Notes: a model not told the origin generated them from the letters alone. 64,000 nt of DNA from Pseudocercospora fijiensis CIRAD86 (GCF_000340215.1 NW_006921535.1:3582596-3646595), one strand, 5' to 3'; shown: positions 1 to 14,113, numbered from the stretch's first letter. Program-made: numbers and translations.

Positions 1-1640
1 TCCAGTCCTTCCTATAGGAAAGATTAATACAGCTTATTCTAGGCAAATTCAAATTAGACCTAATGCTAACTAAAAAGGGAATCCCCTAAGGATTAACACT
101 CTCCCTAATCCTCTTCCTTATCTTTATAGTAGACCTACTCCCACTCCTAGAATCAAAAAACACATTAGCATTAGGGTTTATAGACGATACAAACATCCTA
201 GCCTAGTCTAAGACAATAGAAACCAACTATAAGATCCTAGAAGAGAAGTACTAGAAGTGTAAAAAATAGGCAAAGAGGTATAGAGCAAAATTCGCCTTAG
301 AAAAGTATTAGCTTATCCACTTTAGTAAGGCTAAATCAACCTATAATATAAAGCAATCAATTACTATCTAAGGCTTTGAAACCCAACTATTAGCAGAGCT
401 TAGGGTACTAGGGATCTAGCTAGATCCAAAACTGAATTAGGGACTATAAGTAAAGAAGGTAAGGTAGAGGGTAGATGCTAATATACAATCTATTAATAGG
501 CTTATAGCCTCTATATAGGGGGCTATATTCGAGAAAGCTAAAGTTATATATAAAGCAATTGTTAAGCTAACAATACTATATAGAGCATAGATATAGATAG
601 CCTAGGAGAAAATACTAAAGAGGATTAAGCAACTAGTTAGCAGGTCCCAAACCTAAAGCCTAAAGAAAATCCTAGGAGCATACAAAACTATACTAACAAG
701 GGTAGTAGAAATGGAATTAGGGATAATTCCTACTAGTCAAACAATACTTTAAGGGGCTAAGACACTAATATATAGCAAAGATAATAGAATACCTAGCCTA
801 ACAGACTATCTAAAAGGCACTAGATAAGATTAAAGCCTAGTACATTAGGACTAGGAGGCGAGACAGACTATAAATAACTCCCTAGAAAGTTAAAGACCTA
901 GAGCAATATAGAGTCTTAATAAGAGAAATGCTAGAGAAAGAGCTTTAGGGACCAAACATAAGGCTAAAGGAAGACAAGCTAAAGGGAGAGAAACAAAGCC
1001 TAGTAGAATCAATTGCTAGATACCTATAGGAGTAGGAATAGAACAAAACACAAGTTAGACTAGGAACCCTAAAGGTACTAATCAAATTTGGTTAATACAA
1101 CTACTAGCTCTATAAGGACCTAAATAGGGCCGAAGCAAGCCTAGCTATCTAAATCAGATCTAAACACATTAGACTTAGATCTTACCTGTTTAGAAGAAAC
1201 GTCCTAGGAATTGAAAACAGGGCTTACTAATATAGCTACCAATCTTAGAACCCTAAGTATATGCTACTAGTCTACCCTTAATAGTTAGAAGGCAGAAGTG
1301 ATTAGAGACTAAAAGCAATAGAAAGGGAATACGATAAGCTAATCTAGAGCAAAGAAGACCTAAAGAGGATAGTAAAGTAGATTATTAAATAGGGATTTAT
1401 ATAACAATTCGTACTAGTAAGGGAAACTAAGGAGTAGATAAGAAGGAGGGAAGAAGAGGGGGAAAGAAGGGCAGGGTAGCAGGCAAGGTAGTTAGAGGGT
1501 AACAACTATAACACTAGTACACCCTAGAGGAAGGAAAACAAGGAAACGAGGAAGATTAATACTTATAAATAGGACAGAAGGGAGGTTTTTACTAACTAAG
1601 TTAGTTTCCTACCTAAAACAATACATAGAAACAGACCTAT
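1..1640 (+). mobile_element. Tad1-like LINE (non-LTR retrotransposon), 3' part, RIP-mutated
   Basis: This is the 3' part of a non-LTR reverse transcriptase ORF running off the left edge. Reading + strand through stops, positions 70-210 give a reverse-transcriptase palm with the block GLTLSLILFL followed by FIDDTNILA, the catalytic F-x-DD motif of LINE RTs. Downstream, around 420-720, the typical thumb text LGI-LDPKLN and ILGAYKT can be read. Around 1090-1400 come the C-terminal blocks YLFRRNVLGIE and NPKYMLLVYP, as in fungal Tad1 elements. Nearly all interruptions are TAG or TAA where Gln or Trp is expected, so decay is by point mutation and not by indels. The element appears to end near 1500-1640. 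It cannot be active. Confidence 0.85.
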
Positions 1641-4600
1641 ATAGGCCGAAAGGCACTACAACAGGCAAATGAAATATCTATCTATCTATATAAACAGTAA
1701 TGTTACGGCGTTGCGCGTCGTCTAAACATTACTACTATAATAACTAATATAGCTACTACTTCTACGTAGCTATATCTACCTCCTTCTAGTTATCGATATT
1801 ACTAGTAGCGACCTCGATAAAGGCGCCCCTCCTATACGGTCTTAGCTACTATAGCCCTCCCTAATAGTAAGTCTCTAGTATATCGGTCGCTATACGCTAT
1901 TTTCGCTAATATCGAGCTATAGAGATAGACGTTCTACGTAGTATACCGTAGCGAGCCTTTTAATATTAAGAATTAAATCGCGCTATAGCCGAGATTAAGT
2001 ACCCCCGCGCTTCTATACGACTTCGCTAATAGCTTACTATAGGCCGGGCCCCGGTATATTAAGAAGCGCTACAAGACATATATAAGCTAGTTACTAAGGA
2101 GGTATTGCGCCGCGTACGCGAGAACCGTAATATAGACAAGAATAACGGCTTCTCTCCTAAACCTCCGTACTATAGCGTTATAAATTACCGGCCGTCTAGG
2201 CATATATCGAGATTAGTATCTCTAGTTATAAATAAGATCTACTAGCGGACGGAGTCTCGGGACGAAGAATACGTAGTACGTATTCTCGCATATCGTCTAG
2301 TATATAGTAGTAGAAAGCTAACTCCTATAGATCTCTATACCTAAGTAGTCGTAGGACAAGTACCTAGATAGTAACCTTAACGTCGTTACTACTTAGGCGT
2401 AATAGGAAGAGCAAATAGAAGGGTCTATCGTCTACGTTAATCTAGATACGAATACTAATAGGCTCGACGAACTCGACGAGTTCGAGCCGAGACTATATCT
2501 CTTAAAGTCTAACTCGCTATTTCCTCGGCATTGTCGCTAGGTATATCCGTCGCGTACCCTAAGAATATAGCGCTTTTGCTAACTAGTTCTAGATCGAATT
2601 CGCGTAGATAAAGCTTACTACTATATAGCCGTTCGGTATAGATCGCTTCGTCGTCGTTCCTTTACGCGCGTATCCTACTATAACGAGCCGAACGGATAGC
2701 ACCTTCGTATAGAAGGTCCTAGTTAGGTACGATCTACGGTTGTTAGAGGAAATCTGTCTTCCTAGCGCTATCGATGCTTTGCTATAATATAACTAACCCT
2801 TCGACTTCCCGCGAAACGATAGCTATATTAAATACTACGACTTCTTTAATATAGAGGCAGAAAGGGACTTCGATATAAAAAGGAGGCTATAGTTAGTATA
2901 GAATACTACTAATTTCGGTTATACTTAAATCGATATAGACGACGCGATAGTAATCCTCGATATAGGGCGTAGGAATAGAGAGTTTTATCGTCTAGAGATA
3001 TATATAGGAACGGGAGAGTAGTACGTTTCCTTAGGACTACTATAAGTACGGTACTCGCGCCCTAGAGATAGACGCTATCGTAACTTAGAAAGAAGGCGGA
3101 GGAGCCTAAGTACGGTCTCGTAGGTAGAGCAATCTACCTCCTTTAGTCTATAAACTTTCTATACTTATTGTCGTCTCTAGGCTATAATTTGCCCTTACGC
3201 AACGTCTTCGATAGCGTAGCGGCGCGTAGGGTACATTTAAAGCTACATCTCGTTCTTGCTACGCGTAAAGACAATACGCTCTCTAAATAGGCGGCGGTAC
3301 CGGATAAGTTAGAGGCCCTAGATAGACCGATACGTTTAGTTTTAGTCTCTATCTCGTCTTAGTATAGATAAGAAAGCACGTACCTTAGAAGGCTAGGGGT
3401 TTTTTTTTATATATATAAAGTTCTAGTATCCCTAAAACACGCGGGCGCTCCTGCTTAGCGCGGTAGTTCCCGGACATAGGGAAAATTATATATAGGAACT
3501 CCCGAATTCGCGGCTATAGCCGGCCGCCTTACGCGAGCGTAAAAGGATAGCTAATAGAGGATTCGAACCTCTAATACTAAAAGTTATACCCTCGCTAGTC
3601 GCTACCTCGTATCTCTATAAGGACTACGAGCGAATAACTCTTACTATCTAGAACCGATCTAATTAGCTAGAGGGTTATAGAATATAGATAATTGTATAGA
3701 TCGAAAAAAAAAGTTATAGCTAATAAGGGAATTAAACCCTCTATCCGGACGATCTAGTAGATCGTAGATCGCCTTATACTAATTTTACCGTACCCTTAAA
3801 GGTGCGGTCGGCTAATATATTTAAGCGAATATAGTTCGGCATCTCGCTAACTAGGGCTAGCTTTAAATAACTAGCGAAGGTATAACCTTTAGGACTACCT
3901 AATTAGCTAGAGGTCTCTATTTATATAGCGGCTATAAGCGTCCCCGCTCGCTTAGCTCCGGTTACGTATTAGAAAGCCGCTCCTATCCGACCTCGCCTTT
4001 CTTCGCTATAGGAGTATGTATAGTATCGGTAGAGAGTAAATAGAGGATTAGCGGAGACGACGCGAGGAGCGGGCGAGGTTTAGGAGAGGGACTCCCTTTT
4101 CGCCGTTAGGATAGCGCGGATCGATACGTCTTACTAGCATTTCGCGACGCCGAAAGCGTAGGTAGTAAATAGACGACCGGCGGAGACAACGCGAAAAGCG
4201 GGCAAGGTTTAAAAGAGGGACTCCCTTTTCGCTATTAGAATAGCGCGGATCGATACGTCTTACTAGTATTTCGCGACGCCGAAAGAGTAAGGAGTAAATA
4301 GAGGATTAGCGGCGTACGCAGTCGGTACAATTTTCGCGGCGGTAGAGAGTATAGGAGAGGAGAGTAAAATATATAATTAGATATAGGCGACAGTAAGGGT
4401 AGGACTATTTTTATTTTATTTCTACCGATTTAGGTACTACCGGAATCGCGATATCTTTAGATACGGCCGTTAATTACCTCTAAACTCTAGCTCGTTAATA
4501 GCCTTTAGGTATACGTCGCTAACTCCCTACTTCTATAATATCTTAGGTTGCTAGTCCGTATATCTAAAGCTAGCCTTATTCTATGCCTTCTCTAATATCT

Positions 4601-7173
4601 AGGGCCGATACTTATTCTCCCTATCTTATACGGAGCGGAACGCAATATTGTATTAGAGGCCTCGAGTACCTTCTACTAGAAAATAGAACGGGCGGGCCTA
4701 TTTACTAGGTAGGGTTAGATTAGTGCTAGGTCCGCTAGTCGAGATATAGCTTAGCTAGCTCGGGTCGAAGGTATAGAATAGCTATACCTTACCTACTAAT
4801 TCGAAGGAAGGCGACCGCGGGTCGAGGATAGGGTATACGAGAAGCGGGAGGGGGTATTCGGCGAGGGGGTAGTCTTCTATAGCGATAGTCCGGAAACGGA
4901 GCTCGCCCTAATATACCTATCCGAGCCTATAGAGGTTAGTACGAGATTAAAAATAGGCAATCCTTCCCGACGAGCTAACTTACGAATCTCTTTAGGGCCG
5001 GAATCTTGCTATCTGCCTCTAAGAAGTTATAACGATCGAAGGGATAGAGAGAGCTATCGTCCTTCGGCTAAAAGGTAAGCTCGACTGCGCCGCCGTCTAC
5101 TATTTCGTACTAGTACGTCTAGTTACTATTAGCTCTAGTTTCGACATCTATACGCGGCGCTAATACTTATAAACTTAGTGTCTAGTTTCGCGTTTATCCT
5201 TCTATTAACCGCTATTACGATCTCGTTAGCGTATATATCGTAGCGGCGGTTATCGCGGTACGCTATATCTAGTTACCGGCCTATTCTACGGTTCTCCCTT
5301 AGGCGATCGAAGATAGGGCTAGTCTCTAGCTTAACGCCGTTATTCTTATTATAAAGCGACTTAGCGGCGAAGTTTAGCTCCTACTACTAAATAGCTATAA
5401 AATCGACGTCCTCCTAGTCTACTATCGCGCGCGTTCTAATCGCTAATATAATAGTATCGGCGAAGGAAATCGAGAGAGAAATAGTCGTACTAGACTACGC
5501 GAAGTATATAGAAGGGCGGCGGTCGATAGAATAACGGTTAATGTCCGTATCGCGCTCTAAGTTCGTATTAACAATCGCGTTAATATATTACTTCTAGATC
5601 GCGTTATATATACAAACAAATAGGCAGCTACGTATACGCGGCGCGTATATCACTTCGAGATACACTTAGGACTAGGGGGTTTCGAAATAAAGGTCTTTAG
5701 AATTGCGCGATACTACCCGAACGAATATCGCTCTTTAAGAGCGCCGAGTACGGGAAATCAAGCCGAAGAACATACTATCCGAGCTAGCGTATACGTGCTA
5801 TATCGCTAATCTAGGCCTTTAACGCCGAAATTGCCCTCCTAGAATATATAGTCTTAACTAGCGCTTAGTCTATATCTTTAACCGCGATCTGCCTTCCTTT
5901 AGGCGTAGTAGGTACTATTATAGCTTCTTTACCTTCTTCTATATTAAAATCCTCTATATCCGCCGCCTATAACACTATCTCTAGATATACCGGACTATCG
6001 TTTAGCGAGCTAATATCTTAGACGCTTAAAGGCGAGTTATAGCCGTCCTCGCCTAATACCTCTAATCGGCTATTACTAACACTACTAGCTCTAGTAGGAT
6101 CTAGTTTTCTAAATAGCCTCTAGCTATATACGCATCTCTCTTTAATAATCGGCGACTAGAGGATAGTACTCCCGGTAGTACCTATATAGAGCAATCCACT
6201 TAACGCCTAAGGAATCTAGTAGCTATCCTACTAGTCTCCTAACTTTAGGCGCTCTATAGGGTGCCTATAGCCTTTCCGCGTCGAGAAATTGCGAGATCGA
6301 TACTACGTAAAACTAGATTACGCCGGTAAACGTAGAGCTTTCTTAGGATCGGTTAAAGAGGCGCCTATCTACCGAGTACTCTCGCTCTCTCTCTCCCCTC
6401 TATACGAACTACCTTATACGAACCTACTATTCGTACTTAGTCCTCCTCCGTAATCTCGGCCGGCGAGTATCCTACTACTCTCGCAAACTATATACCCTAG
6501 ATTTGATTAACTAGTTAGGGATAATTTGTCTAAACTAGATCTCGAGGGCTCGTATAGGAGTAGCATTCCGGGTAACCTTTATTTAATCTATATACTCCGC
6601 TAATACTACCTTAGGATCTAGGAATCTTCTAATCTACGGATTCTAATAATCTAACTAGCTCCGTTAAAGGAACTTCCTAGTATTAATTTCCGAATTATTA
6701 CGATTCGTAAGCAAGTACTAATCGTATAGGCCCCCCTAACTAGGTTCTCCGCTATCGATTCTTTGCGATTCGTCCTCCCTAGATCTTAGACTTCTTTCGT
6801 AATATCGAATATCTAGCTATTCTATCTATAAACAACTTAGGACTAGTAAGCATTAGAGGTAGGTAGGCTAATAGCCGCGGTTCCTCCTAACCGAGATCCC
6901 TAATATCGACTCTTTACGATTTGTATACCTTATACTACTCTAGGATCCTAATTTCCGAGGCGTACTTTAACGCTTATATTATCGACGATCTCTACGAGAA
7001 AACAACGGCTCGCTCTTAGAATTGTCCCTATCTCTAAGAGGTAGCATATAAGGACGCCTCGATATCGTCGGTCTACTAATAGTACGTTATAATTACCTCG
7101 CTTTTTATACGAAAGGCCGCGATTCTTCGAACTCTATAGTACGGCGTACTCGCTTAGCTCTTCCTTACCTAAA
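1641..7173. other. RIP-mutated sequence of unknown origin
   Basis: This 5.5-kb stretch has no long ORF and is crowded with CTA/TAG trinucleotides, like the neighbouring RIP-mutated transposons. Reading through stops gives protein-like stretches on the + strand, for example around 2410-2520 and 3190-3290, but I do not recognise a family. It may hold the 5' part of the downstream Helitron, whose expected TC start I could not locate, plus another dead element. It contains a 129-bp tandem repeat (4036-4312) and two tRNA-like T-arms on the - strand (3556-3572 and 3725-3741). Confidence 0.6.
4036..4312. repeat. 129-bp tandem repeat, about 2.1 copies
   Basis: Units start at 4036, 4165 and 4294, each with GTAAATAGA. 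The first two are full 129-bp units, and the third stops after about 19 bases. They share the blocks GGACTCCCTTTTCGC and GCGCGGATCGATACGTCTTA. Differences between units are mostly C/T and G/A, so the duplication predates at least part of the RIP mutation. Confidence 0.85.
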
Positions 7174-10100
7174 ATGTCTTCTCTATCTACTCTATCTTCT
7201 TCTAGATCTAAGCGCCCGATGCTTACGCTACCGGATATAAAGAGCGTAAGGAAAGGTAAGAAGCGAGCGATACCTAGCTCTTTCGTACCGTCCGACTTTA
7301 CGATTAACCTAATATCGGACGATAGTCTATCTAAGTTATAGCGTTTACGACGATAGCCGAAGCCGAAGCGGAGATCTAGTTCCCTATTACTAGTTAAAAT
7401 GTCGACGGGGATAAACGTCGTATAAGACGATAATCCGTTCTAAACAATATTATATAGAGATAAAGAGACGAGGCATAGAGCGGGTATCTCCTAATCTTCC
7501 GCTAGGCTATCGTTTCCGTATAACCGTATTCCCGTTCCCGGTCCCGCTTCTAGACTAGCAGTCGAACTACGTTAATGCAAATTCTATTAAATCGTTAAAC
7601 TAGTATCTAACTTCTAGAGAAAGAACAGACGATTCTATAGAGTCTATACTCTAGTAGTATATTAGCGCGTAGGTTAGTATTCGAGCGATAATATTCCCTA
7701 ACTTTAATAGAAAGCCTAACTTTCTGCCCGTAGCAACTACGATTCTAATGCTATATATCTATAGTTAGCGTACGACGACGTATCTACCGGACTATTACCT
7801 AGGTTACGTCGAGCAAGTCCTGTTTTTAACGATACGTTAGAGGCGTTAGGGACGACGCGCGACCTCCCTAGCGTATTATCGCTATATACGTAAGGTGTTT
7901 TATCTAAAACGCTATCTAATCGTTCCCCCTTTTATATATCTTCTTCTACTAAGCGTCCCTATACTCCGCCTACCTACGAGTTATATACTGTCGACCCGTT
8001 ACGTCTAATACTATCTCCTTTATCGTATTCGGCGTAGAGTTTACCTACTATTACAATTCCGAGCGTTAGTCGCAGGTCCGATTCTATATCTATATTAGTA
8101 AGCGGCGCTTCTAGCATCTATACTCTACTAAGTCCGATAGGTTGCGACTATAACTAGGACGATTAGTCTGTCTTGCCTAGAGATAGCGTTATATAGGACG
8201 CCGAGAGGCAAGGTCCGACGCTACTAGATATAGAGGCCCCTAATAAATACGGTCTAGACGCTTTCGATAATTACTACGACTTCGGCGACCTTCTCGATCC
8301 TTCTAGACCGATAGACGTTGAATTTACGGAGCCTTCCTATAACGCTAACTCTACGAGTTTAATTAAGAATAGTAGCTCTATCGCGCCTAGAGCTCCGTCG
8401 CTAAGGCCTATCTAACCGCTACTTCTACCGAGCCTTCCTTTTACCTCTAGAGCAATACCGACGGACACTACTACTACCCCTGCTAGTAGGGCTAGAGCTA
8501 GCGGTTCTAGTCCTTAGGTGCGAGCTAGTTAGCCTTCTCTAGGGCGGATATCTTTTAAACGTCTAAACGATTATAATACCCTCCCTATAGCGGTCGCCGA
8601 AGCGTACTATAGCCTAGGTCGATCGTAGGCTACTAACGCCGACCTCTTACGCCTAGAGAGATCTACTCTTCCTAAGGCGTATATCTCGATGCTATACGAA
8701 GTAGTAACACTTAATATTAGCGATATAGTATATACCTACTAACACTATTAAGCTAAGTATTAGATCCGTAAAGTATCGAACGTCCGAGTAGATAGCAAAC
8801 CGTCTTCTTCTACGGATAAGAACGGTATAGTGTTTATAATATATTGCAGTAGTAGCGCGGTAAAAGGTATATTTCCGATCCCTAAACTACCTCCGTTACT
8901 ACGGCGACTACTTACTATAGACCTATCTAAGGATATAGAAGTAAGAACGTTCTAGGAGAACATTCGAGCCTACAATTACCGCCTTGTAATAACTTTATTT
9001 ATAGCTAAGCGTAATATACGGGTGTTAGAATATAGTTTATTCTAGATTTACGGGGAAGCGTATTATTTAGGCGGCGGTCTCTTCGCTCCGACGGAAGATC
9101 CCTAATACGCGTAGCTATACTTTTACGACCCCGTATATACTACTAAGAGGCGTATATAGAAATCCGGCGATCGTAGATATGCTAGCCGGAACTAGAAATC
9201 TATACTATCGCCGTAGCTAGACTTCGGTACTATAATCGCGTTATATAAGATAATTACGCAATATAACGCGCTATATTATAAGTTCGCCGCGGCTCGGAAA
9301 ATATTTATATCCTTCTAAGGACCTAGGCGCCTCGTTCTTAAGGCTATAGACCTTAGTTTAGTCTACGAAGGTACATAGGACGCGCGTCGATATAATAAGC
9401 CGGTCGTAAACGAAGTAGCCGCCCTCTATCCGGATTACGATCCGGAAGCTATTAGCGGAATAAGGGATTTTGTAGTAGTAGAGCGGTTAAGTACGGGAGA
9501 GGTGTCTACTACTCTATATCGTATAAATCGCTACTATCTATACTACTTCCCTATATATTACGTCCTCCTCTAGGCGGCTAGAACTCCTAGGTTTTCGTAG
9601 GAGAACTAGTTTCGTACGCGTAGTAGGAGGCACGTTACGCTTAGGGATTACTTTAGGTACATTTTATACTATCGACTAAACTAATTTCCTACTATCTTCT
9701 ACGGTCGCCGGCTCCTATAACAATTATACGTCGACGTATATGCCGTAGTAGACTTAAACGAGCTGCTTTTCTTAGGCAACTATTAGAAAGAAGTATAGGC
9801 AGATATATACGACTTAAAACAACCGAAATAGCGTAGCACCCGCGTACTATTAGGCAATAAGAATAGATAGGATATCTAACGAGAGTTGTCTTAATAGATA
9901 GGCGAAGACCTACGTTACGATGTTCTTTAAACTAAGGCATAGTACGAGGAATGCGAGGAAAGCGGGCGTTACGGTTTACTATAGCGGAACCGTTTAGTCG
10001 TCCCTACGAACAGGGCTCTATTATCCGATAGCATCCTATAAGCTCTACGAATAGTTCTCCCGTCCTCGTACGTCGGCGGCGATCGGTAGATTTTATAGTG

Positions 10101-13100
10101 CTACCGAGATTCTATAGCTATCGTCGGCTACTTCGGCGTCCCTACGTACTTTATTACATTTACGGCTAACCCTAACTAGCCGGAGATTACGCGTTATTTG
10201 TTCGACTATTAGGACGTAATAGACCGCCTAGATATTACGATAAGGGTCTTTATTTAGAAAGCTAGGGAGTTTTTATACGAGGTCTGCTATAGGAACGTAT
10301 TCGGTCGCTATATCGCGAGATGCTAGACAGTCGAATACTAGAAGCGTAGCCTCCCCTATCTTTACCTCTTACTATAGATCGCGCCCGATTAAGCGCTAGA
10401 TACTATATCTAAGATCGACAACTTTATCCGCGCTAAGCTTCCGAGCCTAGCCGAGGACCCGGATAGTAGCGTAACGAACTTAGTTAAGGAATATATATAT
10501 TATAGACCTTATAGCGCGGGCTTTTTATACGTCCCGTATATACAGTTATCTCGACACTCCGAAGGAACGTATTCTAAGGGATTCCCTATAGAGTTCTCGG
10601 ACGAGACGGTAGTAACTAATATCGCGTTTCCTAAATATCGTAGACGCTATAATAGGAGGACATAGAACAAGAGGAGGAATCGCGCGTTCCTCTTCGATAA
10701 TCGTTATATTATACCGTACAATCTATACCTACTAAAGCGGTTTAACGCCTATATTAACGTCGAGTAGGTCCGCTTATTACGGGCGATTAAATATATTAAC
10801 AAGTACGTCTATAAGGGCGCCGACCGTGCGACTACCCGCCTCGAGATTCCTAGTAACGAGATCGCTAACTACGTTAATATACGATATATTAGTCCTACGA
10901 TAGCGATATATAACATCTTAGGAGGCAAGCGCTATAAAGAATAGCCCGCGGTTATTCGACTAAACGTCTACCTACCGCGCCCTAGGGGTAATATCGTATT
11001 TAACTATAACGCGACGATAGCGGACCTACGCGGCGATAGACGATAACGTACTACGCTTATCGCGTAGTTTCGGTATAACGCGTTACTACTAGACAACGAC
11101 GTGTCTTGCCGGCGCTTAACGTATCTTAAGTTTCTAAAACACTATACGCTATATAATAAAGCGTAGAAGAAACGTTCTAGGCGCGTAGTATACTCGATCG
11201 CGCGTCTTAACCCGCCCTTACGTCCTAAAGGCGAGATACTATACTTAATTAAATTGCTCTATATCGTTCGGGGTACTAAATGTTTCCGCGACTTAAGGAT
11301 ATATAGCGGTACCGTATATAAGAGCTTTCGAGCGGCGGCGATTGTATCCGGTCTTACAAGATCGGAAGATAAATAGCTAGATACGTTCTAGGAGGCTAAG
11401 AAGATATACACCTCCCGACAATTGTGTCTTATATTCGTGCTACTTATCCTAACGGATACGATATCCGGAGCCGACTCTACGCGATAGTAGAGTCTTCTAT
11501 AGAGGGATATATATAAAGATCTATATATCGAACTACGGCGCGGAGGCTACGTAGGAAGGTATAAGGAGATAAATGCTGCTACTAAAAGTTATAGTAAGTA
11601 GTAGCTATATACCGAATTAGTTGCTAACGGATACAAGATATCGGGCTATAGACTACCGAGTCCCGATCCTACGTAGGCGAAGATACGTAGTAGCAACGAC
11701 GCTATCGCTTAAGAAGAAGCGTTAGTCGATATAGGAAACGAAGATAGGAACAAACTCTACGTTTAACAAAACGCCTACCTTTTTAATAACGGTTAAAGGC
11801 GAGCCTTTACCGATATTACGAACGATATCGACTAGAATCCGTTAACGGCGCACTTTTTTATCTAAGGTCTAGGAGGCTACGGGAAGACGTTCCTATACCG
11901 TATACTCGTAGCGACCTATAGAGCACGTAGCCTTATCGTATTATATATCGCGTCTTTAGGTATCGCCGTATAGCTGCTTCCTAGTAGTCGTATAGCGCAC
12001 TCCCGATTCAAACTTCCTTTAAATAATACTAGGCGGTAGGACTGTCCTATTACGTAAGACATAATAGACGCTAAGCTAATCCGAAAGACTTATCTAGTTA
12101 TTTAGGACGAAGCCGCGATATAGAATAGTCGCGATATTATAGCTATACATCGACTCTTTTGTAAGTTACGATTAGGTAGTAACGGCTAGGGTAACGAACT
12201 ATTCTTCGTAAGAGTCCCTATTGTATTCGGCGGCGACTAGGTATAGACTCTTCTAGTGCTTCCCGAGTATAAGAAGTCTTCGAAGGAAGCAGACGTAATA
12301 GCGATTACATTTAAAGCCTTCCTAATCTAGAACAAGATTAAGGTGCTCTATCTCTAGTAAAATATACGGCTCGTAGATAGCAATCCGCGGAACGTCGACT
12401 TCTACCGCTAGACCCTCTGTATTATATACGACGACGTATTCGATCGATTTATTAAGCTACTAATATACGTCGGAAGAGTCTAGGACCTTAGCGAGCTTAT
12501 CGATTTCGTCTTTCTAAGATAGGGTATTATTAAGGCTAAGTACGACCTAGTATTCTATCGTTCTCGAGCTATCCTTTATATAACGAACGATACCGCCTAC
12601 GAGATTAACGACCGTATCGTAGACGACCTACCGTACGGTATAATTCGCGAATATCGCTATAAGGATAAGATAGAGAAGTTGCCTAGCGATAAAGACTAGC
12701 CTCCGGAAATCTTAAGCCTTTTAAAATCTATCTAGAATACCGAGCTCTAGATTCCTTGCCTACGGATCCGGGTAGGTATACTAATAATAATTATACGGAA
12801 CATCTATAAGACCGTAGGACTCGTAAACGGAACGCGGGTTATCGTCGTAAAAACACTCTAGTTCGGGGTTAAAGTTCGGAAACTGCTAGACGACGATAAT
12901 TAGGAAGTATACTAGATACCGCGAATCTAGATATATTCGAATAAAGGCCTACCGTTTACCCTTAAGCGATATTAACTTCTGCTTCGACCTTGTTTCGCAA
13001 TAACGATAAATAAATATTAGGGTTAATCCCTAGTATATATTAGTATCGACTTTCGACGGCCCGCATTTAGCTACAGCTAACTCTTTGTAGCATTCTTACG

Positions 13101-13912
13101 CGTTACGGACGTATACAACCTCCGCGTACTTATTAACGGAAAGTATGCTTTTATATAGGGCGGCGACTCCCTAAATAAGGTATTTCGCTCGGCTCTATTA
13201 TATCTACCTAAGCGTCTCTACGACTTTATTTTTAAGAATAGAAATCTGTTTATAGGTATTACCTCGAACGTCCTATTACGCGGAGCGATATACGCTATAC
13301 CTACTAGCTCTACCGGACTAGCGTAGCAACCGCGACGCCCGTAGGGTATACTTAACTACGTGCCTCGAGCGTACGTTCCCGAAATCGCTAAACCGCCTAC
13401 CGGTTCTACTCGAGACGCTATAGAACCCGAAGACGAGCCTAACTAGTATACTCGAAACTTTATAGATCTAGACCGCGAAGTAGGTCGACTTTATTTTTAA
13501 GAATAGAAATCTGTTTATAGGTATTACCTCGAACGTCCTATTACGCGGAGCGATATACGCTATACCTACTAGCTCTACCGGACTAGCGTAGCAACCGCGA
13601 CGCCCGTAGGGTATACTTAACTACGTGCCTCGAGCGTACGTTCCCGAAATCTCCTAGATACTAACTAGACGACTCCTTAGTCTACCTCTAGAACTTAGCC
13701 CTAGGTCCTAGTAACGCCTAATAGATAATACAAGTTACGGCTAAAATAATACCTTCGAAGGAGATTGCGTAGGCAGATCTAACTAAGGCCTCGTCGACAC
13801 TACCTACGCTAGTACCTATACTAATACCTCGTTCCGTATCTGCGGCGCGTATAATCTAATAGATTTCTAAGGATACTACGCCTATTCTAGGTCCTTCGTT
13901 CTCTAGGAAGCG
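7174..13912 (+). pseudogene. Helitron Rep/helicase (RepHel) coding region, RIP-killed
   Basis: One reading frame carries all recognisable motifs from an ATG at 7174 (MSSLSTLSSS) to beyond 13000, so indels are rare and decay is by point mutation. The Rep region shows ITFTANPN near 10150 and, at 10336-10371, the rolling-circle nuclease motif. Its two expected histidines both read as tyrosine (YLY at 10357-10365), which is what CAY-to-TAY mutation gives. Next comes the block INKYVYKG near 10795. The Pif1-type helicase has Walker A GGYGKTFL (11872-11895), a DEAA Walker-B-like box near 12102, NGTR near 12826, and the C-terminal block FRRPAFSY followed by LFVAFLRVTDVYNLRVLING near 13060-13140. Expected function: replicative rolling-circle transposition. 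Dozens of TAG/TAA codons abolish it. Confidence 0.88.
13221..13651 (+). repeat. 265-bp offset internal duplication in the Helitron, 166 bp identical
   Basis: Bases 13221-13386 recur without a visible mismatch at 13486-13651, an offset of 265 bp. The offset is not a multiple of three, so the duplication also shifts the helicase reading frame. Because the two blocks agree although the sequence around them is heavily RIP-mutated, the duplication probably arose after RIP, or is too short to attract it. Confidence 0.9.
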
Positions 13913-13917
13913 ACTAC
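13913..13917. repeat. Target site duplication ACTAC, left copy
   Basis: ACTAC directly precedes the left LTR and reappears directly after the right LTR at 20985-20989. A 5-bp duplication is usual for Ty3/Gypsy integration. It marks insertion into the Helitron. Confidence 0.85.
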
Positions 13918-14113
13918 TATAAGAAGGGTATGTTAGCAGGTAGATAGGGTAGTAGTAGGTATAAGTAGTATTCGATAAGGAGCTAGAAGGAGAGGGAGGA
14001 AGGCAGGAGAGTTAGCCTAACGCCAAGCGCCAAGCCCTACCTAAGGTATTAAGACCCTAGCTTTACTCGGCCTAGTTATATACTAATTACGTATAGCCTC
14101 TTTAGCCCTAACA
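13918..14113 (-). repeat. LTR (left; 3' LTR of the - strand element), 196 bp
   Basis: This matches 20789-20984 over its whole length with a scatter of transition differences only. On the - strand the LTR begins TGTTAGGGCTAAAG and ends CCCTTCTTATA. Its boundaries were set by the end of similarity between the two copies and by the flanking ACTAC duplication. Confidence 0.9.
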
